The notes under the pieces: model-generated
Database searches by the model: none
The model's input: the letters and a program-made list of their open reading frames with translations, nothing else
What the model was told of the DNA's origin: nothing
Part shown: piece after piece, positions 6,961 to 16,666 of the stretch
How the letters are laid out: every line of letters begins with the position of its first letter
How positions within the stretch are numbered: position 1 is the stretch's first letter
Made by a program: the position numbers and the translations under genes
Source of the DNA: CAISCU01 sp943361925
GTDB lineage: Bacteria > Bacteroidota > Bacteroidia > UKL13-3
Length of the DNA stretch: 64,000 nt
NCBI GenBank assembly: GCA_943361925.1
Contig: CALRIT020000001.1
Location: 248,001-312,000 of the forward strand
Direction: 5' to 3'

Positions 6961-9254
6961 TAGTAAACTTCTATTTCATCAATAAACATCCAAGCATCAC
7001 CATTCACACCTCTCCAGGCTGGCATTTTGCCTAATTTGTTGATTTTAATTTTTAAGTACCTGGTTTGAATTGGAACTTGGAATTCAGCTTTTAACTCATG
7101 AATTCCAACAGGAAGTTTTAATCCTTTTTGTAAGTTTTCAGAAATGGCATAAGGATAAATTCTTGATAATTTGTTATCGAATTCATATGGCATAACTTCT
7201 ATTGATGCAGGACCTAAAATCCATGCTTCATTGTTTTCGAGAAAATGAGTTTTAACCTCTCTTATAGTTATAGTTTCTCCCAGATCAAGGATAATATGTG
7301 CATCACGTCCCCACCAGCCCATCCATGAGTACTGGTAATCGTTTACACCTCTAATACCGTTGTTGATGGATTGATTTTGTTGCCAGCTTAAACTATCTAG
7401 TATAATTGAGCCGTCTCTATAATTGGCATCAGGTTTAGTTAAATACAAAACAGGAGCAGAAACAGCAAAGTGTTTGGTTATAGCTTGCTTCCAATATTGG
7501 GTGGTTCTTTTATAAAACTCATCAGGACTTAATCTGGTTTCATGTAAGATTTTTGGACCATATAACTTCGCATTTTTAGTGAACTCATTTAAAATTTCCG
7601 AATAAGTAGGTTTGAAATCATCAGCAAAATTAAAAGGAGAATGTGATTCAGGATTTTCTCTGTTTCTTTTATTTTTAAAGGTAAAAATCCAGTTATCGCC
7701 TGATTGTGGAAACTTCATGACCTCTAGAGTTGCATAATAAATTCCCTGATTAATCATCAATAAACGCTGTTGAATCTCTTTGTTGTTTTGCGTTTTTTTG
7801 AAAGCCTCATAGATGTTTTTTTCATAACGATTGAGCATTTCATAACTCAAATAACTATTAGCAAACCTAATTGGAGGTTCGTATAAGCTTAAACTTCTTT
7901 TAGATTCATTTAAAGCGTTTGTTTGTTGATTGATATAACTTATAACATTAGTAGATGCATCGCCGTAATAAGCCTCGCAAAAAAGCTTTGTAAGACTATC
8001 AACTGAATAATCCGGGTTCCATAATAGTTTTGAAATTAAAAATGCTCTTAAAGGTTCCATATCTCCTGAAGGAGAATTGTAACCTTGTTCAAACATCATG
8101 TTCACGCCATACTTTTTGAACAATTGCAAGTTTGTACCTAATACCTGCCAGTTGGGAAATGGCATCACCAAATGAGAAAAATTAATCACATAATCCCAAA
8201 CCAAAATATTCTGACTCACTTTGCTCCAATTGCTCAAATCGGTTTCAAAATCAGTACCTGCAATAGGTTTGCTTCTGTCACTTTCAATGGCACAAAGCAT
8301 GATATTGACATTCGAACGAGGTTTGGTAATAACTGGAGCATTCCTTGAATATTGATAAGCTAATGTTGATATAATTTTATCAGGAAATGAATCTGCAATC
8401 TGGTTTACAAATCTCAATATTGAGCCAGCATGACTCGCTTCTTCTTTGTCGATTTTTGAACAAGAAGTACATTCACAATAATTGTAATTGTCCATCTGAC
8501 TTACACTCCAGTATTTTGCAAATGGCTTAAACGACATCTCTGCTCTAAGACTTTTTACTGCAATTTTTAAAGCCTCCTGAGAGCTCATGCAAATCTGGTC
8601 TTTTAGTCTGATGCCATTTCTTTCTGCAAAATATTCAGGATGTGATTGAAAATATTTTTCAGGTGGTACCAAGCGATGTAAGGTATGAACCCATAAACCC
8701 CAGCCTTTATGGTTTTCAAAGTTTCCGCTATCTGCATGAGTTAATTGGTGCCACTTTGCATAATCAGCTCTTCTGCATTCACCATAAAAAACTTCCCTGT
8801 ATTCAAAGGCAGGTATTTGCTCAATCAACATATTCTTTAATCCATTTTGTTGTATGTTTAAAAGTGTTGCCGTTTGTTGCGCTTTGATTTTATTGATAGT
8901 ATTGTCTTTACTATCTTCGGGGTTTAGAGATGAAATTAAAACCTGATCTGCAGTAAGGTACTGACAAGCAAAAAGTTTTTCAAGAATATAATAAACAGCA
9001 TTTTGATGAGCTCTTTCTGAATGTCCGTAAATATTGATTTTGTTGTATTTAACCTGAATTCCAAAACCATCTTCTTTCCAGTTTTTTTCGTTTTTAAACT
9101 GATTTTTTGATTTGGTATGAAACTTAAATTTTACATCATGCTTTTTGCCAAGCATCAATTGTAGGTAGTTTTTAAGCGTTGCATTTGGACTTTGAGATTT
9201 TACTGTAAATGCAGAAAAGCATATCAAACAAAAAAATAAAATAAACTTTTTCAT
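6960..9254 (-). CDS. DUF4838 glycoside-hydrolase-like protein with C-terminal discoidin-type domain
   Basis: This 764-residue secreted protein (signal peptide about 1-20) has a GH67/GH20-like N-terminal domain. The central DUF4838 domain (about 150-420) is recognisable from FYGECRRADYAKWHQ, WVHTLHRLVPPEKYF and the Cys-rich stretch NYCECTSCSKIDKEEASH. The C-terminal 150 residues look like an F5/8 type C (galactose-binding-like) domain. From memory, DUF4838 is the Pfam family that includes the CAZy GH163 endo-beta-N-acetylglucosaminidases acting on complex N-glycans. I cannot confirm membership here. Placement between two alpha-fucosidases fits removal of fucose and cleavage of a host-type or algal fucosylated glycan. 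Two bases separate its start from the upstream GH29 stop. Confidence 0.8.
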   Translation of the reverse strand: MKKFILFFCLICFSAFTVKSQSPNATLKNYLQLMLGKKHDVKFKFHTKSKNQFKNEKNWKEDGFGIQVKYNKINIYGHSERAHQNAVYYILEKLFACQYLTADQVLISSLNPEDSKDNTINKIKAQQTATLLNIQQNGLKNMLIEQIPAFEYREVFYGECRRADYAKWHQLTHADSGNFENHKGWGLWVHTLHRLVPPEKYFQSHPEYFAERNGIRLKDQICMSSQEALKIAVKSLRAEMSFKPFAKYWSVSQMDNYNYCECTSCSKIDKEEASHAGSILRFVNQIADSFPDKIISTLAYQYSRNAPVITKPRSNVNIMLCAIESDRSKPIAGTDFETDLSNWSKVSQNILVWDYVINFSHLVMPFPNWQVLGTNLQLFKKYGVNMMFEQGYNSPSGDMEPLRAFLISKLLWNPDYSVDSLTKLFCEAYYGDASTNVISYINQQTNALNESKRSLSLYEPPIRFANSYLSYEMLNRYEKNIYEAFKKTQNNKEIQQRLLMINQGIYYATLEVMKFPQSGDNWIFTFKNKRNRENPESHSPFNFADDFKPTYSEILNEFTKNAKLYGPKILHETRLSPDEFYKRTTQYWKQAITKHFAVSAPVLYLTKPDANYRDGSIILDSLSWQQNQSINNGIRGVNDYQYSWMGWWGRDAHIILDLGETITIREVKTHFLENNEAWILGPASIEVMPYEFDNKLSRIYPYAISENLQKGLKLPVGIHELKAEFQVPIQTRYLKIKINKLGKMPAWRGVNGDAWMFIDEIEVY

Positions 9255-9256
9255 GA

Positions 9257-10702
9257 TTAAAAACCTCCCTTGCCTCTGTATAAACTCAATGAACCTTTTA
9301 GCTTAAGTTTAAGAACTGTTACCTCATCATCTAAATCAGAATTTGGGATATCAATAAACAAAGTACCTGGAACAGAACTCCATGATATTTTACCCATTTC
9401 AATCACTTTCAATGGTTTGTTTGAACCAATTACTTCAGCTGATAGTACCTCGTTTTTTAAACCTTTTAACATGATATTTATTTGAGTATTTCCTATTTCT
9501 TTATTATTGATTTTTCTAACATCAGCAATAAATAAAAACAATGTTTGTGAATCCAGAGATAGGGTAGAAGGACCGTAAAAATGTCCTGCCGGTAAACCTT
9601 GTCTTGTTGAATAAATGGCTTCAGCATGTTTTTTTGTCCAGCGACCCAAGTCTTTCAATAATTGGGTTTGTTCAGGAGTAATGGTTCCATCTGATTTCGG
9701 ACCAATATCAATTAATAAATTACCACCCATTCCCAAACATTCTGCAAATGTTCTTATGACTTGATTGGATGTTTTCATCAAAGTATCATCTGGACGCCAA
9801 CCCCAGTTATCATTGCTTGTCATGCATAATTCCCATGTTGCAGATTCGGGTCTTGTAACTGGCATATTTTGCTCTGGTGTATTGTAATCACCATAAGTTT
9901 TTAAACGACCATTGAGTATCGCATTTGGGTTCTTTCTGAAAATATCAGAGGCAATTTTCTTTGCATTCCATTCTTCTTCTGAATGTTCCCAATCACCATC
10001 AAACCAAAACAAATCAGGATTAAACTCATTTGAGATTTCATTGATTTGGGCATGCATGAATTTTAGAAATCTATTCCATCTAACAGAATCATCTTTTAAT
10101 TGATAACGGGTTTCATCTTTAAAGAATCCATTGTAATCATTGTGCGACCAATCCAACAAAGAATAATAAGCACCAAATTTAAGTCCACGTGCACGAATCG
10201 CTTTTTCAAACGGACTAATCACATCCTTTTTACAGGGAGATTGTGCAGGAATACTCAAAGGCTTTTTAGGACTCCAAAGTGGTTTAATACCTGGACGCAT
10301 GGGTTCACCTTTTTGTGAATTGTATAAAGTATTTGGAGTTAATTGTTTGGTATCCCAAAGAGCAACTCCATCATGATGTTGAGTAGTAATTACAACATAA
10401 CGGGCGCCACTTTCCTTGATTAAATCGGCCCAATATTCAGGATTATAATTTTCAGCTTTGAATCCTTTGATTTGGTTCATATAATATGGGTAAGACTTGC
10501 CTCTATTATGAAAACTCCAGCTTTCTGAAGTTCCATTCACGGCATAAATTCCCCAATGAATAAAAATACCCAATTTGGCATTGGCAAACCATTCCATTTT
10601 TGGTGGAATTGAATCTTTGTAAACTTGTGAAAATCCTTTTGTAGCATTTAAAATCAACAAAAAGAAAATACATATTTTAAGTATTGTTTTGAAAAAAGAC
10701 AT
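9257..10702 (-). CDS. GH29 alpha-L-fucosidase, first gene of the fucosidase operon
   Basis: This 481-residue secreted protein has a signal peptide (about 1-25, ending GFSQ). GH29 signatures are KLGIFIHWGIYAV (about 43-55), TTQHHDGVALWD (106-117) and PDLFWFDGDWEH (229-240), with Asp235 as the predicted nucleophile. It releases alpha-L-fucose from fucosylated oligosaccharides. Two fucosidases of the same family in one operon usually split linkage specificities (for example alpha-1,2 against alpha-1,3/4 or core alpha-1,6), but which is which cannot be read from sequence by eye. It is the promoter-proximal gene, and the following DUF4838 gene starts two bases after its stop. No susCD pair is present in this operon. 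Confidence 0.93.
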   Translation of the reverse strand: MSFFKTILKICIFFLLILNATKGFSQVYKDSIPPKMEWFANAKLGIFIHWGIYAVNGTSESWSFHNRGKSYPYYMNQIKGFKAENYNPEYWADLIKESGARYVVITTQHHDGVALWDTKQLTPNTLYNSQKGEPMRPGIKPLWSPKKPLSIPAQSPCKKDVISPFEKAIRARGLKFGAYYSLLDWSHNDYNGFFKDETRYQLKDDSVRWNRFLKFMHAQINEISNEFNPDLFWFDGDWEHSEEEWNAKKIASDIFRKNPNAILNGRLKTYGDYNTPEQNMPVTRPESATWELCMTSNDNWGWRPDDTLMKTSNQVIRTFAECLGMGGNLLIDIGPKSDGTITPEQTQLLKDLGRWTKKHAEAIYSTRQGLPAGHFYGPSTLSLDSQTLFLFIADVRKINNKEIGNTQINIMLKGLKNEVLSAEVIGSNKPLKVIEMGKISWSSVPGTLFIDIPNSDLDDEVTVLKLKLKGSLSLYRGKGGF

Positions 10703-10752
10703 GTGGCAATTTATTCATTAAAAAAAAGAAAGCAAATAATCTTAAATCAACA

Positions 10753-10790
10753 AAAAAAGAGCTGCAATCTTACGAAAGCAGCTCTTTTTA
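10753..10790 (-). terminator. Intrinsic terminator of T9SS/PID-CTERM cassette 1
   Basis: The hairpin AAAAAAGAGCTGC / GCAGCTCTTTTT lies just 3' of the PID-CTERM gene on the minus strand. The same stem core (AAGAGCTGC/GCAGCTCTT) closes cassettes 2 and 3, which shows common descent of the three units. Confidence 0.8.
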
Positions 10791-10811
10791 AAATTGAATT
10801 GAATCTAATTA

Positions 10812-10991
10812 CTATTTGGTTTTCTTCATTTTGCTAAAACCATAAGCAAAACCTGCGGCCATAACTAATGAAATTCCACCATCAATTGGTGTATCTTCTA
10901 CATCATCATCAAAACCCGGTTGTGCAGATAATTGATTGGCTGTGAATAGGAGAGCAGTTCCTAAAATGATTGATAAAATATATTTTTTCAT
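10812..10991 (-). CDS. PID-CTERM small surface peptide, cassette 1 (59 aa)
   Basis: This 59-residue protein starts at MKKYILSIILGTALLF; a longer in-frame reading from 11078 only overlaps the end of the upstream gene. A signal peptide (about 1-25, ending LSAQ) is followed by PGFDDDVEDTPIDGG, a hydrophobic stretch of about 14 residues and a basic tail (SKMKKTK). This layout is the PID-CTERM sorting signal seen in Bacteroidota, thought to be handled by an exosortase-type enzyme. Between the signal and the sorting signal only about a dozen acidic residues remain, so the mature peptide would be tiny. It starts 22 bases after the stop of the large T9SS protein and ends in its own terminator, so the two share a transcript. 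Two near-identical paralogues lie at 16465 and 22103. Confidence 0.8.
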   Translation of the reverse strand: MKKYILSIILGTALLFTANQLSAQPGFDDDVEDTPIDGGISLVMAAGFAYGFSKMKKTK

Positions 10992-11013
10992 ATCTGTATT
11001 TGTTTTCTTTTTA

Positions 11014-14000
11014 TTATTTAATGAACTTAATGGTTTGTGCTGTTTTACCATTTTTAACTTGAATGAAATAAACGCCATTGCTTAAGTTTTCGATGTTTAA
11101 AGCATGTGTTCTTTTGCTATTGAAATATAAACTACCATTACTAACTTCTGCTCCCAATTGGTTGAAAATTGAATAATTATAATTATCTTCTTTGGTAGTA
11201 GTTAAACTTAGGTTCAACACATTGTTTGCAGGATTAGGGAAAACTATGAAGTTGTTATTGTTTGCAGATAATTCATTGTTTAAACCTGTTGCTGATTTAG
11301 AGAAAATCAATTCAAATCTGTTTTCACCAAATGAATTTGAATCAGTTGTAACTGTAAATGTTAAGTTATTGATTGATTTCAAATCATAAGTTTTATTGAT
11401 GAATTTATCTTTTAAATAAACCTCTGAATTTGCAAATGTATTTTGGTTTGAGAATTTCAATTCATAAGAACCACCATTGAATACACCATTTAATCCCAAT
11501 GGAACAATAGTTTCAGCTCCAATTTCTTTCATGTTATTCATTGCCAATTTAGTTCCATCAGCTAGGTATGAATAAAAGTTAATTTCAGGATTTACTAATT
11601 TGATAAAGTCTTGAACATCATATTCATTGCTATTGTTAGCATCAAACAAAACAGCTAAACCATCGTAAGCTCTATCACCAATAAAGATATCGATATTTAA
11701 CACATCTGATAAACTCTTTTTGAAATGACTTGGAGGAGTTGATGTAACTTTTGAAGCCTCAGTAAAAGTAATACTTGGATTAGCAGCAGTTGTTTGAACG
11801 AAAACTGATTGACCAGAATTGATGATATTACTAGCACCAAAACCGGTACCTGAATTGCCATTGTGATAAACATATGAACCTCTACCGGCATTGTTTACAT
11901 TCCATGTTGCAAAGGTTGATGATACATTTGATTTGGTTACTTCAGTCCAGTTAACAGCAGAAGCATAAGGATTACCAATTAATGACCAACCAACAGTTGA
12001 GTTATTTGCACCGCTACCAATAGCAGCATTTAAAGCAGGAATTCCGGCAGGAGACGAACTAACTGAGCCAGCGCCGAATACTACATCACCAGTAACAATT
12101 GAACCTGTTGCACTTAAAACCAAAGCAGTAGAATCAGGAGAATTTGTTGTGTTAATATCAATACTTCTGTTACCTCTAATGATCATTCTGTAACCAGTAC
12201 CAATATTTAAATTGGTTGCATTGGTATTTGGAATAGCTGACCATGCTTCACTTGATGCATTGTATGTAAACAAGGATGCGTTTCCTGTGTTTGATGGATC
12301 AAATCCATTTTGTCCTGTAGTTGAACCAGTAATATGAGTTGATTGTTGCCAGTTACCAGAGATAAAATTTGTAGTAGTAACAGGAGAAGCTAAGAATCTG
12401 TAAGCTCTTCTTCTTGGAATGAATCTTTCTACAGTTACATTACCAGTAAAAGTTGCTCCATTAAGGTTTCCAATACTAGCTGTACCTGCCGAACTTGATT
12501 TTAAAGTAAGGGTTTGACCAGTTGTAGTTAATGATTTGGTTCCTGCAGCATTAAATGTAATACTTCCTGTAGGTGCAATGTTTAAGGCATCACCTAAAGT
12601 CATACTTGCATTGCTTCCAGTTCCTATTACCAAATTTTGTAAAACATTTGTAGTTCCGGGTGTGGTTTGGTCGATTGAGAATGTACCAATATTTGTTCCA
12701 ACACTTAAGTTTGAAGTAGCTGAACCACTTAATTTTCCTGCACCGGTAATTGAGCCGGTAATGGTTAAAGTATTAGAACCTATTCCCATAATGGTTCCTG
12801 TTTGTAAAACGAGGTTTGATATTGACAAATTACCTACCAGAGTAGGATTGGTGTAACCAGTGGCGATAACAACAATATCTCCATTTACCGGAAGAGAATT
12901 GTCACTCCAGTTAGAAGTTGTAGACCAATTAGAAGTTGTACCAACCCATTGCTTGGTTGGTGATTCGTAGGCACCTATATCAGGCGCAGTGCCAAATGAT
13001 AAACTGCCTGGATTTCCAAAACGTATAGTTCCAAAAAAATCTTCAGTATAAGTAGAAATATTTGCTCCCCCACTTTCCAAGGCTGTAGCTATATTCAAAT
13101 CAAATTTTAAAAAATTTGCACTTGCACCAGAAATACTTTGGAACGTTGGGTTTTCAGAAACTGAAGCAGACTCTCTTGATGAAACCCTGGTTTTATAATC
13201 AGCTAAAGTAGCATCTGTATTGGTACCATCTGTAAAAATAGATGGAGCATAAAAACAATTGTTGTTTGAAGTGGAAGCATAATTAGTAAGCGCAGTGCTA
13301 CTTCTGCGGTATGCCACTGTTAAACCTGTGCCATTGGCAGTTGAATTATTTACAATAACATTGTTTCTTAAATCAAGCGCGGCTGTGCTAGCAGTGCCAC
13401 TAGTTGTATGATAAATACCTGATGTACCAAAATTTGTTCCGCTTGATGTGGCAGCTAAATATATAGTATTGTAGTATATATTATAATTACTTGTAGTCCC
13501 AGTTGCCGTTATCGAAATTCCTCTAACTGCATCAGTAGAATTTGCTGCACCAGCCTTTAAATCGCCAATTAAATTATTATATACATTCGAAGTAGCAGAG
13601 GCAACGGTGCCTGAAAGCAAAATGCCATTTACACCAGGAGTGGTAGTAAAAGCCCCCGTATTGCTTAAATCATACACTTTATTTTTAAATATATTTGCAG
13701 TAGTTGCTCCAAAATTACCAATACCAGTAACTGAAGATGAGGTTGTATTTGATGATAAGCCAGAAATGGTATTTGAACTAACAGCAACAGCTACATTAGG
13801 GGAAGCGGCTGACAAACCAATACCTGATACGGAACTTGAGCCAGTTATATTTGAAATGGTATTAGAACTTATTGTTGATGAACCAGCACATCTTCCAATA
13901 TTTAGAGCTGCTACAGAACCTGAACCACCGGTCCAATTGCTAAACGTATTGTTTGAAATATTTTTTGTTAATCCAGAAGCACCACCATCTGAATCAGTCC

Positions 14001-15777
14001 AACCATTTATGATTGTGGAACCTGTAACTGTAATATTTGAAAAATTGTTGTATTGTTCTGTTTTTGTGGCGGTCGAAGAAGAAGATCCTGATGAAGATGT
14101 ATAAAGGGATATTCCACTTCCCTCTGCTGTTTTGTTAAATCCGGTAACAATTGAATTTGAATTAATCGTCACAGTAGCATTTGCGGGTAGTGCAGCATTA
14201 TTAGCAATAAACGAGACACTGTTGGAGGTATTTGCACTTAAATTGGTAAAAGTATTTGAGCTAATATTTTGCGAAAGCGCTGGGGCAGTAGATGTTATAT
14301 AAGTATGACTTCCTGCAGTTGTATTATTAAATATGATGCCTCTAAAATCATTTCCGGTAATTGACAATGCACAGGTCGAAGCCGCACCTCCGCTTGATAC
14401 ATTAATACCAGTTAACGATCCTGAAGGGGCCGCTGCACTATTTGTAAACAAGCCAGAAGTAGCATCTCCGAATTTATTATTGTTTATATTTAAAGCATTA
14501 ACCACACCATTTGTTCCCTGGCTAATACAGGTAAATCCTCCTGCTGCAGCATTTGTTGAAAATCCACGAAAGGTATTTCCATTAATATTAAAAGTGCCCG
14601 GACCAGAAAGATGCACCATGCCACTAATTCCTAAACTAGATGGCGAACCAGTTATAGCACAATTAATGATATTATTATTGTTACAATTAAAAGTAGCAGT
14701 ACTTAGAATTGCCATACCTTGTAAGCCCATACAAGTCATTGCTCCAGGGGTAGTGATAGTTCCATTTGTTAATGTAATAGTATTGTTATTATAATTTGAA
14801 GTGAAAGTTAAACCCGTAGGCTGCCCTGCGCTATAATTTTTATAAATGCCAAAAAATTGTACGGTTATTAAACTTGTAATATTGGTTGCACTGGTTAATG
14901 TATTGTATGAAACATTGTCACTAACTTGATGATTCATGTAAATACCTATACAACTACTCGATATGGAAAAAAAAGAAGTCAAAGAGACAACTCCTGATAA
15001 ACGCCCACCCCAATCGGTAATAGTGTTTCCTGTGCTTTCTGAACTACCTCCAATATCGTTACCTGAGTCCATATTTGCAGCAGTATTTGAACCAATAAAT
15101 ACAATTCCATAACTTACATTATTAATGGAATTTCCATAAACTTTGTTATTGCTATTTGCTCCTGTTGCTGCTGTTAAATCTGCTTGAGTCGCTGAATTTG
15201 TTGAACTGTGTCTGGTATTGCTATAAATACCAAAATTATTTGAATAATTCCTATTCAAACTAATGGTATTGTTTTGAATGGTATTGTTTTGGGCACCATT
15301 GGTTGTACTTGCATAAAAAAGAGCTACTCCAAACTCAGTCATATTATTTGAAGCTGTGGTGGTAGTTGAATTGCTTCCATTTTCTTGCATGGTAAAATTT
15401 TGTATGGTTACAAAATCACTTCCTACAATTTTAAAAATGGCATCTGTTAAACTAGCACTTGTTTGTGGAGTATATGCGGTGATGGTTGTTGTTGGGGTGC
15501 CGGTTATGGTTACATTATTAGTTAAAGTTGTGACGGCAGTAAAATTAATGGTGTAGCCGCCCAAAGGCGCTGTTTCTGAGCCAGAAGCGCAAGTTAAAGT
15601 TATTGGGCCAGAAATATCCGTTATAGAATTAAGATCTGTAATAGCATCAGCCAATGATGAATATGAAGCAGATAAGTTTGGAGTGCTGTTGGTGCGATTA
15701 GTTACAGTCACAGCAACCTGTGCAAACATAATCTTACTTACAATTAAAGTAAATACCAGAAGGAGAATTTTTTTCAT
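11014..15777 (-). CDS. Giant T9SS-sorted surface protein with parallel beta-helix passenger (1587 aa)
   Basis: A signal peptide (about 1-20) is followed by a long Asn/Ser/Thr-rich passenger (about 45-890). It contains repeated NTI/NNT strand patterns (NNTIQNNTISLN) typical of right-handed parallel beta-helices and ends in the common closing motif DIGAYE. A beta-strand repeat section (about 920-1115) leads into a conserved C-terminal cassette beginning FIPRRRAYRFLASP near residue 1118. A type A T9SS sorting domain sits at about 1505-1587 (FIVFPNPANN to the end, TIKFIK). The T9SS exports the protein, and the sorting domain is normally removed when the protein is fixed to the surface. The role is probably adhesion or glycan binding, which is inference. 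The C-terminal cassette is nearly identical to that of the 16667-21838 protein. Confidence 0.85.
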   Translation of the reverse strand: MKKILLLVFTLIVSKIMFAQVAVTVTNRTNSTPNLSASYSSLADAITDLNSITDISGPITLTCASGSETAPLGGYTINFTAVTTLTNNVTITGTPTTTITAYTPQTSASLTDAIFKIVGSDFVTIQNFTMQENGSNSTTTTASNNMTEFGVALFYASTTNGAQNNTIQNNTISLNRNYSNNFGIYSNTRHSSTNSATQADLTAATGANSNNKVYGNSINNVSYGIVFIGSNTAANMDSGNDIGGSSESTGNTITDWGGRLSGVVSLTSFFSISSSCIGIYMNHQVSDNVSYNTLTSATNITSLITVQFFGIYKNYSAGQPTGLTFTSNYNNNTITLTNGTITTPGAMTCMGLQGMAILSTATFNCNNNNIINCAITGSPSSLGISGMVHLSGPGTFNINGNTFRGFSTNAAAGGFTCISQGTNGVVNALNINNNKFGDATSGLFTNSAAAPSGSLTGINVSSGGAASTCALSITGNDFRGIIFNNTTAGSHTYITSTAPALSQNISSNTFTNLSANTSNSVSFIANNAALPANATVTINSNSIVTGFNKTAEGSGISLYTSSSGSSSSTATKTEQYNNFSNITVTGSTIINGWTDSDGGASGLTKNISNNTFSNWTGGSGSVAALNIGRCAGSSTISSNTISNITGSSSVSGIGLSAASPNVAVAVSSNTISGLSSNTTSSSVTGIGNFGATTANIFKNKVYDLSNTGAFTTTPGVNGILLSGTVASATSNVYNNLIGDLKAGAANSTDAVRGISITATGTTSNYNIYYNTIYLAATSSGTNFGTSGIYHTTSGTASTAALDLRNNVIVNNSTANGTGLTVAYRRSSTALTNYASTSNNNCFYAPSIFTDGTNTDATLADYKTRVSSRESASVSENPTFQSISGASANFLKFDLNIATALESGGANISTYTEDFFGTIRFGNPGSLSFGTAPDIGAYESPTKQWVGTTSNWSTTSNWSDNSLPVNGDIVVIATGYTNPTLVGNLSISNLVLQTGTIMGIGSNTLTITGSITGAGKLSGSATSNLSVGTNIGTFSIDQTTPGTTNVLQNLVIGTGSNASMTLGDALNIAPTGSITFNAAGTKSLTTTGQTLTLKSSSAGTASIGNLNGATFTGNVTVERFIPRRRAYRFLASPVTTTNFISGNWQQSTHITGSTTGQNGFDPSNTGNASLFTYNASSEAWSAIPNTNATNLNIGTGYRMIIRGNRSIDINTTNSPDSTALVLSATGSIVTGDVVFGAGSVSSSPAGIPALNAAIGSGANNSTVGWSLIGNPYASAVNWTEVTKSNVSSTFATWNVNNAGRGSYVYHNGNSGTGFGASNIINSGQSVFVQTTAANPSITFTEASKVTSTPPSHFKKSLSDVLNIDIFIGDRAYDGLAVLFDANNSNEYDVQDFIKLVNPEINFYSYLADGTKLAMNNMKEIGAETIVPLGLNGVFNGGSYELKFSNQNTFANSEVYLKDKFINKTYDLKSINNLTFTVTTDSNSFGENRFELIFSKSATGLNNELSANNNNFIVFPNPANNVLNLSLTTTKEDNYNYSIFNQLGAEVSNGSLYFNSKRTHALNIENLSNGVYFIQVKNGKTAQTIKFIK

Positions 15778-16403
15778 TTTAAATTATAGAATTTGGTGCA
15801 AATTATATCATTTTATCGCCTAATAATCAAGTCAAATTAGCCAAGTACAGCTTAATTTTACACAAGAATATTAATATTTAATCAAGTCGAAAAAATGTGA
15901 TTTTTTCATACAATTTAAACTTATTAAAACCTTTTAAAAATTATTCAATTAGGTTCTAATTTTAATATCATGAACTTGCGAATACAATAATTAATTTTGT
16001 TTATTTAAAGTTGTAATTAGTTTAAATAAATAGGCTAATATTCTAATTCTTTCATCTAAATTCTAGATTTCCATTTCTCATTTTTAACAAAACTTAAATT
16101 TCACTAAGAAACACAAAAAGCCCATAGTTTCTAATTAAACATTTTAAATTGATATATGACTTTAATACCTCATTATCATTGGACTAAAGCCGCAATGCTA
16201 TTGAGGTATCAGGTGGATTTTATTAGGATTTTGAATTCCATTGATGCGTTGAAATATAGACCAATTGAAGATTTTGAAGGTTAAATCGGGATGTTTCAAA
16301 TAATAATAATACTTAAGTTAATAAATGGAATTTCGTTTTAAACAAAATTGTAATTGGTGATTTTTGAATACTCATTTATTTTTTTGTATGAGATTTATTA
16401 AAT
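15778..16403. other. Long AT-rich intergenic region upstream of cassette 1
   Basis: About 630 bases without a convincing gene. The part next to 15777 must hold the promoter and leader of the giant protein; a TATAATTTGC-like box lies on the minus strand around 15799-15808. On the plus strand a 42-codon frame at 16156-16284 (MTLIPHYHWTKAAMLL...) has a protein-like composition but no recognised relatives. It could be a gene remnant or chance. Nothing else stands out. Confidence 0.5.
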
Positions 16404-16440
16404 AAAAAAAAGAGCTGCAATCTTTCGAGTGCAGCTCTTT
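16404..16440 (-). terminator. Intrinsic terminator of T9SS/PID-CTERM cassette 2
   Basis: The stem AAAGAGCTGCA / TGCAGCTCTTT lies directly 3' of the second PID-CTERM gene on the minus strand. It has the same core as the terminators at 10753 and 22047. Confidence 0.8.
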
Positions 16441-16464
16441 AATAAATTGAATAGAATAGATTTA

Positions 16465-16644
16465 TTATTTGGTTTTCTTCATTTTGCTAACGCCATAAGC
16501 CAAACCTGCAGCCATTACCAAAGTAATTCCACCATCAATTGGTGTATCTTCAACATCATCATCAAAACCTGGTTGTGCTGATAATTTGTTTGCTGTAAAT
16601 AGGAGAGCAGTTCCTAAAATGATTGATAAAATATATTTTTTCAT
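16465..16644 (-). CDS. PID-CTERM small surface peptide, cassette 2 (59 aa)
   Basis: This is a close paralogue of the peptides at 10812 and 22103, with the same start (MKKYILSIILGTALLF) and the same acidic segment QPGFDDDVEDTPIDGG. A hydrophobic helix (ITLVMAAGLAYG) and basic end (KMKKTK) follow. Substitutions relative to cassette 1 are few (for example Asn to Lys before the cleavage site, Ile-Ser to Ile-Thr after the PIDGG). It begins 22 bases after the T9SS gene stop. The bases just before the ATG (CAAATACAGAT) are identical in all three copies, so the translation-start region is conserved along with the peptide. Function is unknown. The pairing with a T9SS protein suggests a partner role. 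Confidence 0.8.
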   Translation of the reverse strand: MKKYILSIILGTALLFTANKLSAQPGFDDDVEDTPIDGGITLVMAAGLAYGVSKMKKTK

Positions 16645-16666
16645 ATCTGTATTTGTTTTCTTTTTA

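Noticed and set aside
10992..11078. N-terminal extensions of the three PID-CTERM frames (also 16645-16731 and 22286-22393)
   Set aside because: They only read the 3' end of the upstream T9SS gene in another frame. They look conserved because the T9SS ends are conserved, and MKKYILSIILG is the natural signal-peptide start.
12536..12856. 106-codon plus-strand frame, and similar frames at 18936-19244 and 23614-23919
   Set aside because: All are antisense shadows of the T9SS proteins without any recognisable domain.
13607..14794. Long open frames of 165 and 153 codons on the plus strand, opposite the 1587-residue T9SS gene
   Set aside because: They are antisense to a Ser/Thr/Asn-rich repeat gene, where stop codons are rare in the opposite frame. 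No start signals or family motifs, and Val/Pro/Leu-rich composition.
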